Assembly: GCA_017508195.1 (NCBI GenBank)
Contig: JAFVZL010000043.1
Span: 1-33,656, forward strand
DNA: 33,656 nt
Direction of reading: 5' to 3'
Source: Clostridia bacterium
GTDB lineage: Bacteria; Bacillota; Clostridia; Oscillospirales; CAG-272
Position 1 is the stretch's first letter, and each line of letters starts with the position of its first letter. Below the pieces are notes generated by a model. That model had not been told where the DNA came from. It searched no databases and saw nothing but the letters and a program-made list of their open reading frames with translations. This document shows, piece by piece, positions 5,539 to 14,618 of the stretch. A program made the position numbers and the translations under genes.

Positions 5539-6555
5539 ATGTCTATCCTTGTAACAGGCGGTACCGGTTATATCGGTTCGCACACCGTTGTCCAGCTTAT
5601 GGAGGCCGGATATGAAGTTGTCATCATTGACAACCTTTCAAATAGCAAGCTTTGCGTTCTCGACAGAATCGAGGCTATAACCGGGAAAAGACCGAAGTTT
5701 ATCAAATGTGATCTTTGCGACAAGCAGCTGCTTAGTGAGGTATTCAGATCTCACCCCGAGATCGATTCAGTTATTCATTTTGCGGGACTTAAAGCCGTAG
5801 GTGAATCATGTGCTTACCCCCTTATGTATTATAATAACAACCTTATGAGCACCATTAATCTCCTTGAGTGCATGGTAGAGTATAAAGTATACAGAATTGT
5901 ATTCAGCTCCTCGGCTACAGTCTACGGACTTCCTAAGACCGTTCCGATAAAGGAGGATTTTCCCCTCTTTACAACAAACCCTTACGGTGAAACAAAGCTC
6001 ATGATCGAGCGCATTCTCAAGGATCTTACCGTAAGTAATCCCGATTTCTCGGTCTGTGTTCTCAGATATTTCAATCCGATAGGTGCTCACGAAAGCGGAA
6101 CTATTGGAGAGGATCCTCGCGGTATACCGAACAACCTTCTTCCTTACGTTGCTAAGGTTGCAGCCGGCAAGCTCGAGTGCCTGAGCGTATTCGGTGACGA
6201 CTACGATACTCACGACGGCACCGGCGTAAGAGATTATATCCACGTAGTAGACCTTGCCGATGCTCACCTAAAGGCTATCGATTACACCGCCAGAATGAAG
6301 GGAATCGATTATATCAACGTTGGTACCGGTAACGGATACTCGGTTCTTGATATCGTTAAAGCGTTTGGTGATGTATGGGGCTCTCCGGTTAAGTATAAGA
6401 TCGCTCCAAGACGTCCCGGTGATATTGCTGAGTGCTACGCAGATCCTACAAAGGCATATGAGGTTCTCGGTTGGTCTGCAAAGCGCGACCTCGTTAAAAT
6501 GTGCGAGGACTCCGCGCGTTGGCAGAAGCAGAATCCCGACGGATACCCCGATTAA
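5539..6555 (+). CDS. galE: UDP-glucose 4-epimerase
   Basis: 338-aa extended short-chain dehydrogenase, close to the usual GalE length, interconverting UDP-glucose and UDP-galactose with bound NAD. The Rossmann motif GGTGYIG spans residues 7-13. The SSSATVYG block contains S124, and the catalytic YxxxK is Y149/K153 (YGETK), the same numbering as E. coli GalE. An AGGAGGAG ribosome-binding site precedes the ATG. It stands between two terminators, so it forms its own unit; I could not identify a clear promoter in the short gap. It likely supplies UDP-galactose for cell-surface glycans or the Leloir pathway. Confidence 0.97.
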   Translation: MSILVTGGTGYIGSHTVVQLMEAGYEVVIIDNLSNSKLCVLDRIEAITGKRPKFIKCDLCDKQLLSEVFRSHPEIDSVIHFAGLKAVGESCAYPLMYYNNNLMSTINLLECMVEYKVYRIVFSSSATVYGLPKTVPIKEDFPLFTTNPYGETKLMIERILKDLTVSNPDFSVCVLRYFNPIGAHESGTIGEDPRGIPNNLLPYVAKVAAGKLECLSVFGDDYDTHDGTGVRDYIHVVDLADAHLKAIDYTARMKGIDYINVGTGNGYSVLDIVKAFGDVWGSPVKYKIAPRRPGDIAECYADPTKAYEVLGWSAKRDLVKMCEDSARWQKQNPDGYPD

Positions 6556-6561
6556 TAAAAT

Positions 6562-6599
6562 AAAGAAACTACGTAATATATCGGTTATGTAGTTTCTTT
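6562..6599 (+). terminator. Terminator after galE
   Basis: A 15-bp stem AAAGAAACTACGTAA/TTATGTAGTTTCTTT (one G-U pair), loop TATATCGG. The T-rich end of the stem is followed by C and then non-T bases, so the tail is short. Confidence 0.8.
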
Positions 6600-6617
6600 C
6601 TATGTATGGAGATTATT

Positions 6618-7406
6618 ATGGCTCTTTCATCAAAAAGACTGTTCTTGCTCGATATGGACGGTACTATTTATTTAGATAGCACACTATTTGATGGCACTCT
6701 CGACTTTCTGCGCAAGGTCAAAGAGATGGGCGGCAGATATTTGTTTCTCACCAATAACTCATCTAAAAGCTCGGAAAAATACGTAGAAAAGCTCGCACGA
6801 ATCGGCATAGAGTCAACCGTTGACGATTTTCTAACTTCAACCGATGTGACGATAGAATATATATTGAATAATTACCACGGCAAGAAGTTCTATATTGTCG
6901 GCACCGAGTCTTTCAGAGAGCAATTGAACAATAGTGGTATTATCACCACCACCGAACCTGATGATGACGTATTCGGTATTGTAATATCAAATGATCAGGA
7001 GCTCACCTTCAAGAAGCTCGACGATGCATCAAAACTGCTTACCGAAAGAGAACTCGTATATTTAGCAACCAACCCCGATTGGGTGTGTCCCACGGCTTAC
7101 GGATACGTTCCCGACTGCGGATCATTCTGCGAGATGCTTATAAGAGCCACGGGTAAAACGCCCATCTTTATCGGAAAGCCCGAGCCCGAAATGATATACG
7201 CAGCAATGAAGAAATTCGGATACAAAAAAGAAGAAACTCTGATGATAGGTGACAGACTCTATACTGATATAGCATCCGGGTATAACGCGGGGGTCGATAC
7301 CGTTTTTGTACTCTCGGGCGAGGGAACTCTCAATGATCTCGAAAGCTCCGATGTCAAGCCTACCTATGTAATGACTAACATCAGAGAGATATACAACAAT
7401 CTATAA
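6618..7406 (+). CDS. HAD-IIA family sugar-phosphatase-like hydrolase
   Basis: 262-aa HAD hydrolase of subclass IIA (NagD/pNPPase type). The start MALSSKRLFLLD was chosen because GGAG at 6608-6611 lies at ideal spacing; an in-frame ATG 12 nt upstream overlaps that site. Motif I is DMDGT (D12, D14), motif II TNNSS, then the C2a cap, the lysine in GKPEPEM, and GDRLYTDI as motif IV. Family members dephosphorylate phosphosugars or nucleotides; the substrate here is not known. It starts just after the galE terminator and 36 nt before the ABC-F gene, with which it may be co-transcribed. Confidence 0.92.
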   Translation: MALSSKRLFLLDMDGTIYLDSTLFDGTLDFLRKVKEMGGRYLFLTNNSSKSSEKYVEKLARIGIESTVDDFLTSTDVTIEYILNNYHGKKFYIVGTESFREQLNNSGIITTTEPDDDVFGIVISNDQELTFKKLDDASKLLTERELVYLATNPDWVCPTAYGYVPDCGSFCEMLIRATGKTPIFIGKPEPEMIYAAMKKFGYKKEETLMIGDRLYTDIASGYNAGVDTVFVLSGEGTLNDLESSDVKPTYVMTNIREIYNNL

Positions 7407-7442
7407 TCGATATTTAATATCAAGCAGAACAAGGAATATATA

Positions 7443-9041
7443 ATGATTACAGTTTCAAATTTATCCTTCCAATTTGGCGGTCAGCTTCTGTTTAAGGACG
7501 TTGATCTGAAGTTTACTCCCGGTAATTGTTATGGCATTATTGGTGCGAACGGTGCTGGAAAGTCTACCTTTTTAAGGCTGCTATGCGGAGAGCTTGAGCC
7601 AACTCGCGGCAGTGTTTCCATTCCCGAAAACGTAAGGATGTCTGTTCTTAAGCAGGATCACTTCGCTTACGAAAAATATACGGTTCTCGATACCGTTATA
7701 ATGGGTAACAAGCGCCTTTATGACGTAATGAAGGAGAAGGATGCCCTATATGCGAAGGATGATTTCACCGACGAGGATGGCATCAAGGCGGCAGAGCTAG
7801 AGGGTGAGTTCGCTGAGCTCAACGGATGGGAAGCCGAATCTGATGCGTCAAAGCTTATCCAGGGCCTCGGCCTTACAGATGATTATCTTTACATGGATAT
7901 GTCCACTCTTAAGGAAAGCGAAAAAGTCAAGGTTCTTTTGGCTCAGGCACTTTTTGGAAATCCCGATATTGTTCTTCTCGACGAGCCGACCAACGGCCTT
8001 GATATTGATGCTGTAATGTGGCTCGAGGACTTTTTATCAGATTACTTCGGTACGGTTCTGGTAGTATCACACGACAGACACTTCTTGAATGACGTATGCA
8101 CCAATATAGTTGATATCGACTACAATGAGATTAAAATGTATGTCGGAAACTATGAATTCTGGTACGAGTCGAGCCAGCTTATTCAGCGAATGATAAAAAT
8201 GCAGAATAAACGTAACGAGGAAAAGATTGCTGAGCTGCAAAGCTTCATCTCCAGGTTCTCTGCAAACAAATCCAAATCACGCCAGGCCACAGCACGCAGA
8301 AAGCTTCTTGATAAGCTTACCGTTGAAGAGCTTCCTGCATCAAGCAGAAGATATCCCTTCATCGGATTCGATATGGACAGGGAAGCGGGGAAAGAGATTC
8401 TGCATGTAGAAGGACTCACAAAATCCATAGGCGGAAATGTTCTCTTTAAGGATCTAACCTTCCATGTCTTCAAGGAAGATAAGATCGCGTTTGTCGGTAA
8501 CGAGCTTGCGATTACCGCACTCTTTAAAATACTTATGGAAGAGGACACCGCTGATGCGGGAGATTTCAAGTTTGGAGTATCAATTACAACCTCTTACTTC
8601 CCACACGATAACACCGCCTTTTTTGAGGGACACACCGAATCGATTCTCGACTGGATGAGACAATATTCCAAGGATCAGACCGAGACCTATCTTCGCGGCT
8701 TCCTCGGAAAGATGCTGTTCTCAAACGAGTCGGTATTCAAGCCCGTAAATGTGCTTTCAGGTGGAGAGAAGGTAAGATGCATGTTCTCAAGAATGATGAT
8801 GTTCGGATCAAATATGCTTATTATCGATCAGCCTACCGACCATCTTGATCTTGAATCTATCACCGCGGTAAACAACGGTATGAAATCCTTTAAGGGTAAC
8901 ATACTCTTCTCATCGCACGACTACGAGATAATCAATACCGTTGCGAACAGAATCATCGAGATAACTCCTGACGGCTTCATCGACAGAAGCGGTACCTATG
9001 AGGAATTCCTCGAATACAAGCGTTCGCTTGAAGAAAAATAA
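7443..9041 (+). CDS. ABC-F ATPase (YbiT/YkpA-like), one degenerate ATP site
   Basis: 532-aa soluble protein with two ABC domains and no membrane segments, of the ribosome-associated ABC-F class. NBD1 (about 1-230) has Walker A GANGAGKST (34-42), Walker B LLDE (D180, E181) and H210, but its signature is LKESE (156-160) instead of LSGGE. NBD2 (about 318-525) has an intact signature LSGGE (438-442) and H492. Its P-loop is GNELAITAL (352-360), without the lysine, and Walker B reads IIDQ, with Gln463 replacing the catalytic Glu. Thus one composite site (A1/B1 plus signature 2) is complete and the other is degenerate at all three motifs. The inter-domain linker is basic (about 245-295). The role is probably translational; the exact one is unknown. 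Confidence 0.9.
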   Translation: MITVSNLSFQFGGQLLFKDVDLKFTPGNCYGIIGANGAGKSTFLRLLCGELEPTRGSVSIPENVRMSVLKQDHFAYEKYTVLDTVIMGNKRLYDVMKEKDALYAKDDFTDEDGIKAAELEGEFAELNGWEAESDASKLIQGLGLTDDYLYMDMSTLKESEKVKVLLAQALFGNPDIVLLDEPTNGLDIDAVMWLEDFLSDYFGTVLVVSHDRHFLNDVCTNIVDIDYNEIKMYVGNYEFWYESSQLIQRMIKMQNKRNEEKIAELQSFISRFSANKSKSRQATARRKLLDKLTVEELPASSRRYPFIGFDMDREAGKEILHVEGLTKSIGGNVLFKDLTFHVFKEDKIAFVGNELAITALFKILMEEDTADAGDFKFGVSITTSYFPHDNTAFFEGHTESILDWMRQYSKDQTETYLRGFLGKMLFSNESVFKPVNVLSGGEKVRCMFSRMMMFGSNMLIIDQPTDHLDLESITAVNNGMKSFKGNILFSSHDYEIINTVANRIIEITPDGFIDRSGTYEEFLEYKRSLEEK

Positions 9042-9046
9042 AAAGC

Positions 9047-9095
9047 CCCGCTGATATGAGCTTTATGCCTCGTATCAGCGGGATTTTCTTTTTTA
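9047..9095. terminator. Bidirectional terminator between convergent genes
   Basis: A 14-bp stem CCCGCTGATATGAG/CTCGTATCAGCGGG (one G-U pair) with an 8-nt loop. The plus strand continues ATTTTCTTTTTT and the minus strand GCTTTTTATTTTT, so it serves both the ABC-F gene and the minus-strand ispH-rpsA operon. Confidence 0.9.
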
Positions 9096-9097
9096 TA

Positions 9098-11149
9098 TTA
9101 GATAGAGCCTACGATGTAGGGAGCCATATCAGCTCTCTCTTCCTCGAGTCTCTTAGCCTCAGCAGCGGCCTCAGCCTCCTGCTGTGCCTTCTCCTCTGCA
9201 GCTGCAGCCTCTCTCTCGGCCTTCTGCTCAGCCTCAAGAAGAGCGCGGATGGAAAGAGCAAGCTTTCTGTTCTCGTTATCGATCTCAGTGATCTTAACGT
9301 CAACTACCTGACCAACGGAAAGAACGTCAGCAGGGGAGTTGATTCTCTCGGTGGAGATTCTCGAAATATGGATGAGACCGTCAACGTCCTCAAATACCTC
9401 AGCGAAAGCACCGAAGGGCATAATAGAAACGATCTTTGCAGAAACTACGTCGCCAACCTTGTACTGCTGGGTGAACTTGAACCAGGAATCCATATCCTCA
9501 GTCTTGTATCCAAGAGAGATGCGCTTCTTCTCCTCGTCAAGCTCCTTAATGTAAACGTTGATCTTCTGACCAACACTTACAACCTGAGAGGGGTGCTTGA
9601 TTCTCTTCCAAGAGAGCTCAGTGTTGTGAACCATACCGTCAACACCACCGATGTCAACAAACGCACCGTAAGGAGTAAGGTTCTTAACGGTACCCTCATA
9701 GTACTTACCAACCTCGAGAGTAGCCCATGCAGCCTCTTCCATAGCCTTCTTCTCTTCGTTAAGAACGACCTTGATGGAGCCGAGCGCCTTTTTACGAGTG
9801 GTATCGAACTCAAGAAGCTTAATTCTCTGAACGGTGCCAACGAGAACGGAAAGATCTCCGCCCTTAGCAATACCCGTCTGAGAAGCGGGTACAAAAACAG
9901 TGTTGCCCTCAACGCTTACAAGCACACCGCCCTTAATGACGGATACTACCTTACCCTCGAGAATAGCAGCGTTATCATAAGCATCCTTAAGAACAACCCA
10001 GCTGTTGTCTCTGTCGACACGAGTCTTAGAAACGGTGGCAATGCCCTTACCGTCCTCAACTCTGATTACGAATACCTCGATCTCGTCTCCGACCTTGAAC
10101 ATCTCGGAGAGCTTAGCAGAGGGATCGTCAGTTATCTGATCTTTAGTAAGAATGCCGGTGAACTTAGCACCAAGGTCAAGCTTGATCTCATCTTTACCGA
10201 TAGTAAATACGGTACCGACCACTGTTTCTCCTGTATGTAAAGATTTGAGCGAGCCTTCCAGCATCTCATTAAAGTTTTCCATTGTTTTACAAACCTCCGT
10301 TATAATGCCGTCAGGCGTGGAAGCGCCTGCGGTAATTCCTGTCTTTATGTCACTTGGTGGAAGAATATTACTTAGATCGTCAACAGTTTCGATGAAATAG
10401 GTCATAGGGCAAAGTCTTAACGAAAGATCGTAAAGCCTTCTCGTGTTTGAGCTATCCCTGCTTCCGATTACAAGCATACAGTCGGATTCGGCCGCCAGCT
10501 TCATAGCTTCATTCTGTCTATTTTCAGTGACACTACATATTGTATCAAAAAAAATTGAATTTGTATATAGCTTTTTTAAAAATTTTTTTATTTTTTTGAA
10601 TTCTACTAAATTCTCGGTTGTTTGAGAGCACAAAATAGGTGTTTTTCCCTTAAAATCGACTCCTTCAAGCTCTTCAAGCGAAGAAAAAGCAAGCTTATCA
10701 CCATGAGCATAGCTCATTATTCCGAGAGCCTCAGGATGAGTAGGATTACAAAAGAGAAGGAAGAAGGTATTGTCTGAGGTCTCATTATCAGCTATGCGAT
10801 GAATCTTTTTGACGTAAGCACAAGTAGCATCATGAACCTTAAATAAAGGATGTGTTCTCTCAAATGAACGAAGACGTTCTTCAACTTCCCTAGTAACGCC
10901 ATGTGTTCTTATAACAACACTCATAGGAACATCGGGAAGGGAATTATAGACGACTTCGACCTCATCGAGCGATATCACTTTGACACCAAGTCTCTCAAGC
11001 GCATCGTTATATACCTTGTTGTGAATCAGACTGCCAAGGGTGTAAATCCGCTCTCCGTCGCATCTCTCGGCTATCAGCCTTCGTATAAGCTCATCGGCTC
11101 TCCTGACTCCGGGACAAAAGCCTGCAAAACGAGAAACCGTTATACTCAT
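9098..11149 (-). CDS. ispH: IspH-S1 fusion: HMBPP reductase / ribosomal protein S1
   Basis: 683-aa bifunctional protein known from Clostridia. Residues 1-290 are IspH (LytB), the last enzyme of the MEP pathway, making IPP and DMAPP with a [4Fe-4S] cluster held by C12 (GFCPGV), C110 (DATCAYVKK) and C205 (TICSVTENRQ). H43, H83, and H138 with E140 in THPEALG are further active-site candidates. Residues about 306-635 hold four S1 RNA-binding repeats (starting near 306, 397, 481 and 566). An Ala/Glu-rich charged tail (about 636-675) follows. The second S1 repeat is the most diverged. Its start overlaps the cmk-plsC stop (ATGA), so translation is probably coupled. The operon ends at the terminator at 9047-9095. 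Confidence 0.96.
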   Translation of the reverse strand: MSITVSRFAGFCPGVRRADELIRRLIAERCDGERIYTLGSLIHNKVYNDALERLGVKVISLDEVEVVYNSLPDVPMSVVIRTHGVTREVEERLRSFERTHPLFKVHDATCAYVKKIHRIADNETSDNTFFLLFCNPTHPEALGIMSYAHGDKLAFSSLEELEGVDFKGKTPILCSQTTENLVEFKKIKKFLKKLYTNSIFFDTICSVTENRQNEAMKLAAESDCMLVIGSRDSSNTRRLYDLSLRLCPMTYFIETVDDLSNILPPSDIKTGITAGASTPDGIITEVCKTMENFNEMLEGSLKSLHTGETVVGTVFTIGKDEIKLDLGAKFTGILTKDQITDDPSAKLSEMFKVGDEIEVFVIRVEDGKGIATVSKTRVDRDNSWVVLKDAYDNAAILEGKVVSVIKGGVLVSVEGNTVFVPASQTGIAKGGDLSVLVGTVQRIKLLEFDTTRKKALGSIKVVLNEEKKAMEEAAWATLEVGKYYEGTVKNLTPYGAFVDIGGVDGMVHNTELSWKRIKHPSQVVSVGQKINVYIKELDEEKKRISLGYKTEDMDSWFKFTQQYKVGDVVSAKIVSIMPFGAFAEVFEDVDGLIHISRISTERINSPADVLSVGQVVDVKITEIDNENRKLALSIRALLEAEQKAEREAAAAEEKAQQEAEAAAEAKRLEEERADMAPYIVGSI

Positions 11150-12465
11150 TCCGCACCGCCGTCAGTTGAGGGCTCATTCTTTGATGGAAGCGAGTATCCG
11201 CCAAGCTCAACAACTTTACCAAAGATGTGCTCTGTGGCAGCCATATACTCGTTGTTGCCGCCATTTTCAAAGCCAAGCTCATCGTTAGATATGGGCTTAC
11301 CGAAAATAACCTCCACCTGCTTAAATAACCTGTATTTATTACCCTCCGTTTTTATAAATACAGGGATAACGTCTGCACCCGATCGGTATGCAATAAGACC
11401 CGCACCGTTCCTGACGGGCGTTGTTGCAGGATCTACCTTGGGATACCTATGACCCTGGGGGAAAATTGCAACAATATTACCATCGGTAATAATGTCGATA
11501 GATTTTCTTATCGCGCCGATATCGTTGCCGCCTCTGTCGATTCCGATTGCTCCGAGAGCCTTGAAAAGCGAACTGAGAATCGGAATCATCATCAGTTCTT
11601 TTTTAGCAATAAACTTAATGGGTCTTGGACAGCAGGCGCCGATAAGAACGACGTCGCGCTTTGCTATATGATTTGAGCAGAGAAGGAAACCGCCATCGGT
11701 GGGTATGTTTTCAACTCCGACAACCTTTATTTTAAATAAAAATCTGAGGAAAGGAGCAAGGAGCCTATGGAAAAACATATAAACTCCGCTGCCGCTCTTT
11801 TTCTTCCGGACTTTTCTGATAATGGAAAGTACCTTCTTCAAAGTCTTTTCCTCAGTCAGCTTTGAGTTATCGAGAAGGATAGCATCCTTAGCGGGTACGC
11901 AAGGAGCAAGCTCGCGCGTAGAATCGTTTTTATCGCGCTCTACCATCTCTCGGTAGACTTGTTCATAAGTAGTTTCAACGCCCTTTAGAGTAAGCTCGGC
12001 GAATCTGCGCTTAGCCCTTGCTTCAGCAGATGCGGTAAGAAATATCTTCACCTCGGCATCGGGGATAATTACAGTACCGATGTCTCTGCCATCCATAATT
12101 ACACTGCTCGTCCTTGCGATATTGCGCTGTGTGTTAAGCAGATATTCACGAACAGATCCGATAGCACTGACCGCTGAAGCCGCCATAGATACCTCGGGTG
12201 TACGGATGGTATCACCTACGTCAACGCCGTCAAGAAGAATGTGCTGCTTGCCATCAGTAAAGGTAAGCTTAAGATCTAGTTCGGGAAGCTTCGCCGTAAC
12301 TGCAACCTCATCCTTAGGATCTATGCCCGAGTTAAGCATATAAAGTCCAATAGTTCTGTATAGTGCGCCGGTATCGAGATAAACAATACCAAGCTCCTTT
12401 GCAACAGCCTTAGCAAGGCTGGATTTTCCGGCACCGCCGGGGCCGTCAATTGCAATTCTGATCAT
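11146..12465 (-). CDS. cmk: Cmk-PlsC fusion: cytidylate kinase / acylglycerophosphate acyltransferase
   Basis: 439-aa fusion. Residues 1-220 are (d)CMP kinase: P-loop GPGGAGKSS (8-16), DTGALYR (31-37), and DGRDIGTV (125-132). After a basic linker (RKVRKKKSGSG), residues 229-425 form a PlsC-type 1-acyl-glycerol-3-phosphate acyltransferase. That part has the catalytic NHxxxxD (H266, D271), GAIGIDR (306-311), and a variant of the FPEGTR block reading FPQGHR (335-340). The first half makes CDP/dCDP; the second acylates lysophosphatidate on the membrane. AGGTGATT precedes the ATG. The reading frame is unbroken through the linker, and the separate genes are neighbours in many Clostridia, which argues for a true gene fusion. 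Confidence 0.94.
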   Translation of the reverse strand: MIRIAIDGPGGAGKSSLAKAVAKELGIVYLDTGALYRTIGLYMLNSGIDPKDEVAVTAKLPELDLKLTFTDGKQHILLDGVDVGDTIRTPEVSMAASAVSAIGSVREYLLNTQRNIARTSSVIMDGRDIGTVIIPDAEVKIFLTASAEARAKRRFAELTLKGVETTYEQVYREMVERDKNDSTRELAPCVPAKDAILLDNSKLTEEKTLKKVLSIIRKVRKKKSGSGVYMFFHRLLAPFLRFLFKIKVVGVENIPTDGGFLLCSNHIAKRDVVLIGACCPRPIKFIAKKELMMIPILSSLFKALGAIGIDRGGNDIGAIRKSIDIITDGNIVAIFPQGHRYPKVDPATTPVRNGAGLIAYRSGADVIPVFIKTEGNKYRLFKQVEVIFGKPISNDELGFENGGNNEYMAATEHIFGKVVELGGYSLPSKNEPSTDGGAE

Positions 12466-12492
12466 ATTTAATCACCTGCATTAAAAATTGAA

Positions 12493-13728
12493 TTAGTATT
12501 CTGCCGCAGATTTTCCTGCTAAATATCCGGTTGAAAAGGCAATCTGCAAATTAAATCCTCCGGTATATGCATCTACGTCGATCACTTCACCCGCGAAGTA
12601 AAGTCCTGGGACCAGTTTCGACTCCATCGTACCTGGTCTGATCTCCTTCGTGTCTACGCCGCCCGATGTAACGATGGCCTCTTCGATGGAACAAAAGCCT
12701 TCGAGAGGAATTCTCATGCCCTTCAGAATCGATACCATCCTTTTACGTTCCTCTTTAGTGACGGAGTTAACCTTTCTCCTCGGATCGATGCCTGTAAGCG
12801 ATACAAACGGTTCTATCATCTTAAGCGGCAAAAGACCGCCTAGTGCATTAATAAAATCTTTATTCGCATTAGCCTTAAAATCAGATAGCAGACGCGCATC
12901 GAGCTGTTTTTCATCGAGAGCGGGCTTAAGATCTATTGTAAGAGTAAGTTCACTTATATCAACACCGCGCAGATGACAGGATGCAGAGAGGATAACGGGG
13001 CCCGTCACTCCAAAATGAGCAAACATCATCTCTCCGAAATCGGTGTACAAATTTTTCCCCGATCGATCGGTAATACTTATTCCAACATTCTTAAGCGATA
13101 ACCCCTGCATCCTTGTGCAAAGGTCTGATGAAGAACGAAGTGGGATAAGCGAAGGTATAAGCTCGGTCACGGTATGGCCCAGCTTCTGTGCGAGCCGATA
13201 CCCCGAGCCGTCTGAGCCTGTAAGCGGATATGATTTACCGCCGGTGGCGATAATTACCGCATCGTAGCAAAGATCCGGCTCTCCGTTTATTACAAAGGTT
13301 CCGTCCTCTGTGCGAGATAGCTTCTTTACCTTATCATGTTTTATCAAAGCCGCCTCTGAATAACGTCGCATAGCATCAACTATGGTCTTTGCCTTATCAT
13401 CCGATGGATAAACACGCTTGCCACGCTCGGTCTTAAGCTCAACGCCAAGCCCTTCAAAGAGCTGCATAGTATCAGCGGGGGAGAGTGCTCTCAGAGCACT
13501 GTATAAAAAACGCGGATTCTTCGTTACGTTTTCGAGAAATTCCTCGGTAGTGCAATTGTTAGTTACGTTGCAGCGCCCCTTGCCCGTAATTGCAAGTTTT
13601 TTCCCGAGGAAGGGCATATGCTCATAAATCGTAACATCAGCACCGTACATAACCGCTGTGCCGGCTGCCATCATACCTGCCGCGCCGCCGCCTATAACGG
13701 CAATTCTTTTTCCGTATTCCATGCTCAT
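12493..13728 (-). CDS. HI0933/BaiN-type NAD(P)/FAD-dependent oxidoreductase
   Basis: 411-aa flavoprotein. The dinucleotide-binding motif GGGAAG lies at 13-18, followed by the family block LGKKLAITGKGRCNVTNN. The C-terminal FAD segment is GLYFAGEVIDVDAYTGGFNLQ. The family (HI0933, also called BaiN-like or, formerly, aminoacetone oxidase) has no settled physiological substrate. The start overlaps the stop of the upstream regulator gene (ATGA); an alternative ATG exists two codons in. It is 27 nt upstream of cmk-plsC, in the same minus-strand operon, an arrangement seen in other Clostridia. Confidence 0.92.
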   Translation of the reverse strand: MSMEYGKRIAVIGGGAAGMMAAGTAVMYGADVTIYEHMPFLGKKLAITGKGRCNVTNNCTTEEFLENVTKNPRFLYSALRALSPADTMQLFEGLGVELKTERGKRVYPSDDKAKTIVDAMRRYSEAALIKHDKVKKLSRTEDGTFVINGEPDLCYDAVIIATGGKSYPLTGSDGSGYRLAQKLGHTVTELIPSLIPLRSSSDLCTRMQGLSLKNVGISITDRSGKNLYTDFGEMMFAHFGVTGPVILSASCHLRGVDISELTLTIDLKPALDEKQLDARLLSDFKANANKDFINALGGLLPLKMIEPFVSLTGIDPRRKVNSVTKEERKRMVSILKGMRIPLEGFCSIEEAIVTSGGVDTKEIRPGTMESKLVPGLYFAGEVIDVDAYTGGFNLQIAFSTGYLAGKSAAEY

Positions 13729-14582
13729 TTACCGGTATAAACGTCGAAGTCGTCCCAAAGACGCTCCAGCTTCTCGAATCTGTCGAGGATCATACCCTCA
13801 CGCCTGTGAGTGATTTCGATAATCAGTGCATTTATTATACTAATAGGTGCAACGACCGAATCCATAAAGGAAGCCATATCTGTGTCAGCTATGAGAGAAT
13901 AATCCGCGTGAGCAACAAGCGGTGAATGTTTGGAATCCGTTACTACTACGACCTTTGCACACTTCGAGCTGGCAAATTTGACTGCATTTACAACCTTTGA
14001 AGAATATCTCGGGAATGAAAAAGCGATCAGAACGTCTTTTTCATCGATTGTAAACATTTGTTCGAAGATCTCAGCGGTCGATGAAACCTGGACAAGCTTA
14101 ACGTTATCGTATATCAAAGAAAGGTTGTACGACAAAAGGTGCGCAACAGGCTGCGTGCTTCTTGCCCCGATAACGTATATGCGCTTTGCGTGGAGAATCG
14201 ACTCAACAGAATTATAAAAGTCATCACGGCTTAAATTTTCAAGCGTATTTCGCAACTTGTTAATATCAGCCATGACAACATTTTCGATGATATCTCTGCA
14301 TCCTATCCTTTGCTTGGTGATTGCAATCCTCTGGGTCGGAGTGAGCTTCGTCTTTGCAAGCTGCTGAACTGCAACCTGAAAATCGCCGTATCCGTCGTAT
14401 CCAAGAACGGATGCGAATCTTACTACCGTTGACTCGGAAAGACCCACAAGCTCGCCAAGACGTGCAGCGGTCAGATCTACGACCTGAGTACAGTCACGCA
14501 TTATTAGAGTTGCAAGTCGCTTTTGCCCCTTTGAAAAATGGCTGTATTGACTTTTTATTCTTTGAGCTAGATCGAGCACCAT
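13725..14582 (-). CDS. MurR/RpiR family transcriptional regulator
   Basis: 285-aa regulator. It has an N-terminal RpiR helix-turn-helix domain (about 1-75, with LGELVGLSESTVVRFASVLGY) and a C-terminal SIS phosphosugar-binding domain (about 105-240, including VIGARSTQPVAHLL). The start MVLDLAQR was chosen because TTGAGG lies 8 nt upstream and a promoter with TATAAT (14619-14624) falls inside the longer reading frame. RpiR regulators usually respond to sugar phosphates such as MurNAc-6-P or GlcN-6-P; the ligand is unknown here. It heads an operon of flavoprotein, Cmk-PlsC and IspH-S1 genes, which contains no sugar catabolic gene. Confidence 0.92.
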   Translation of the reverse strand: MVLDLAQRIKSQYSHFSKGQKRLATLIMRDCTQVVDLTAARLGELVGLSESTVVRFASVLGYDGYGDFQVAVQQLAKTKLTPTQRIAITKQRIGCRDIIENVVMADINKLRNTLENLSRDDFYNSVESILHAKRIYVIGARSTQPVAHLLSYNLSLIYDNVKLVQVSSTAEIFEQMFTIDEKDVLIAFSFPRYSSKVVNAVKFASSKCAKVVVVTDSKHSPLVAHADYSLIADTDMASFMDSVVAPISIINALIIEITHRREGMILDRFEKLERLWDDFDVYTGK

Positions 14583-14618
14583 GGCATAAACCTCAAGCTT
14601 GTTTATTTTAACGTCTCT

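Noticed and set aside
9056-10240. 394-codon plus-strand ORF
   Set aside because: It is antisense to the S1 part of ispH-rpsA, begins inside the terminator, and has a low-complexity leucine/serine-rich product typical of a shadow frame.
10901-11452. 183-codon plus-strand ORF
   Set aside because: It spans the junction of two well-supported minus-strand fusion genes and resembles no known family.
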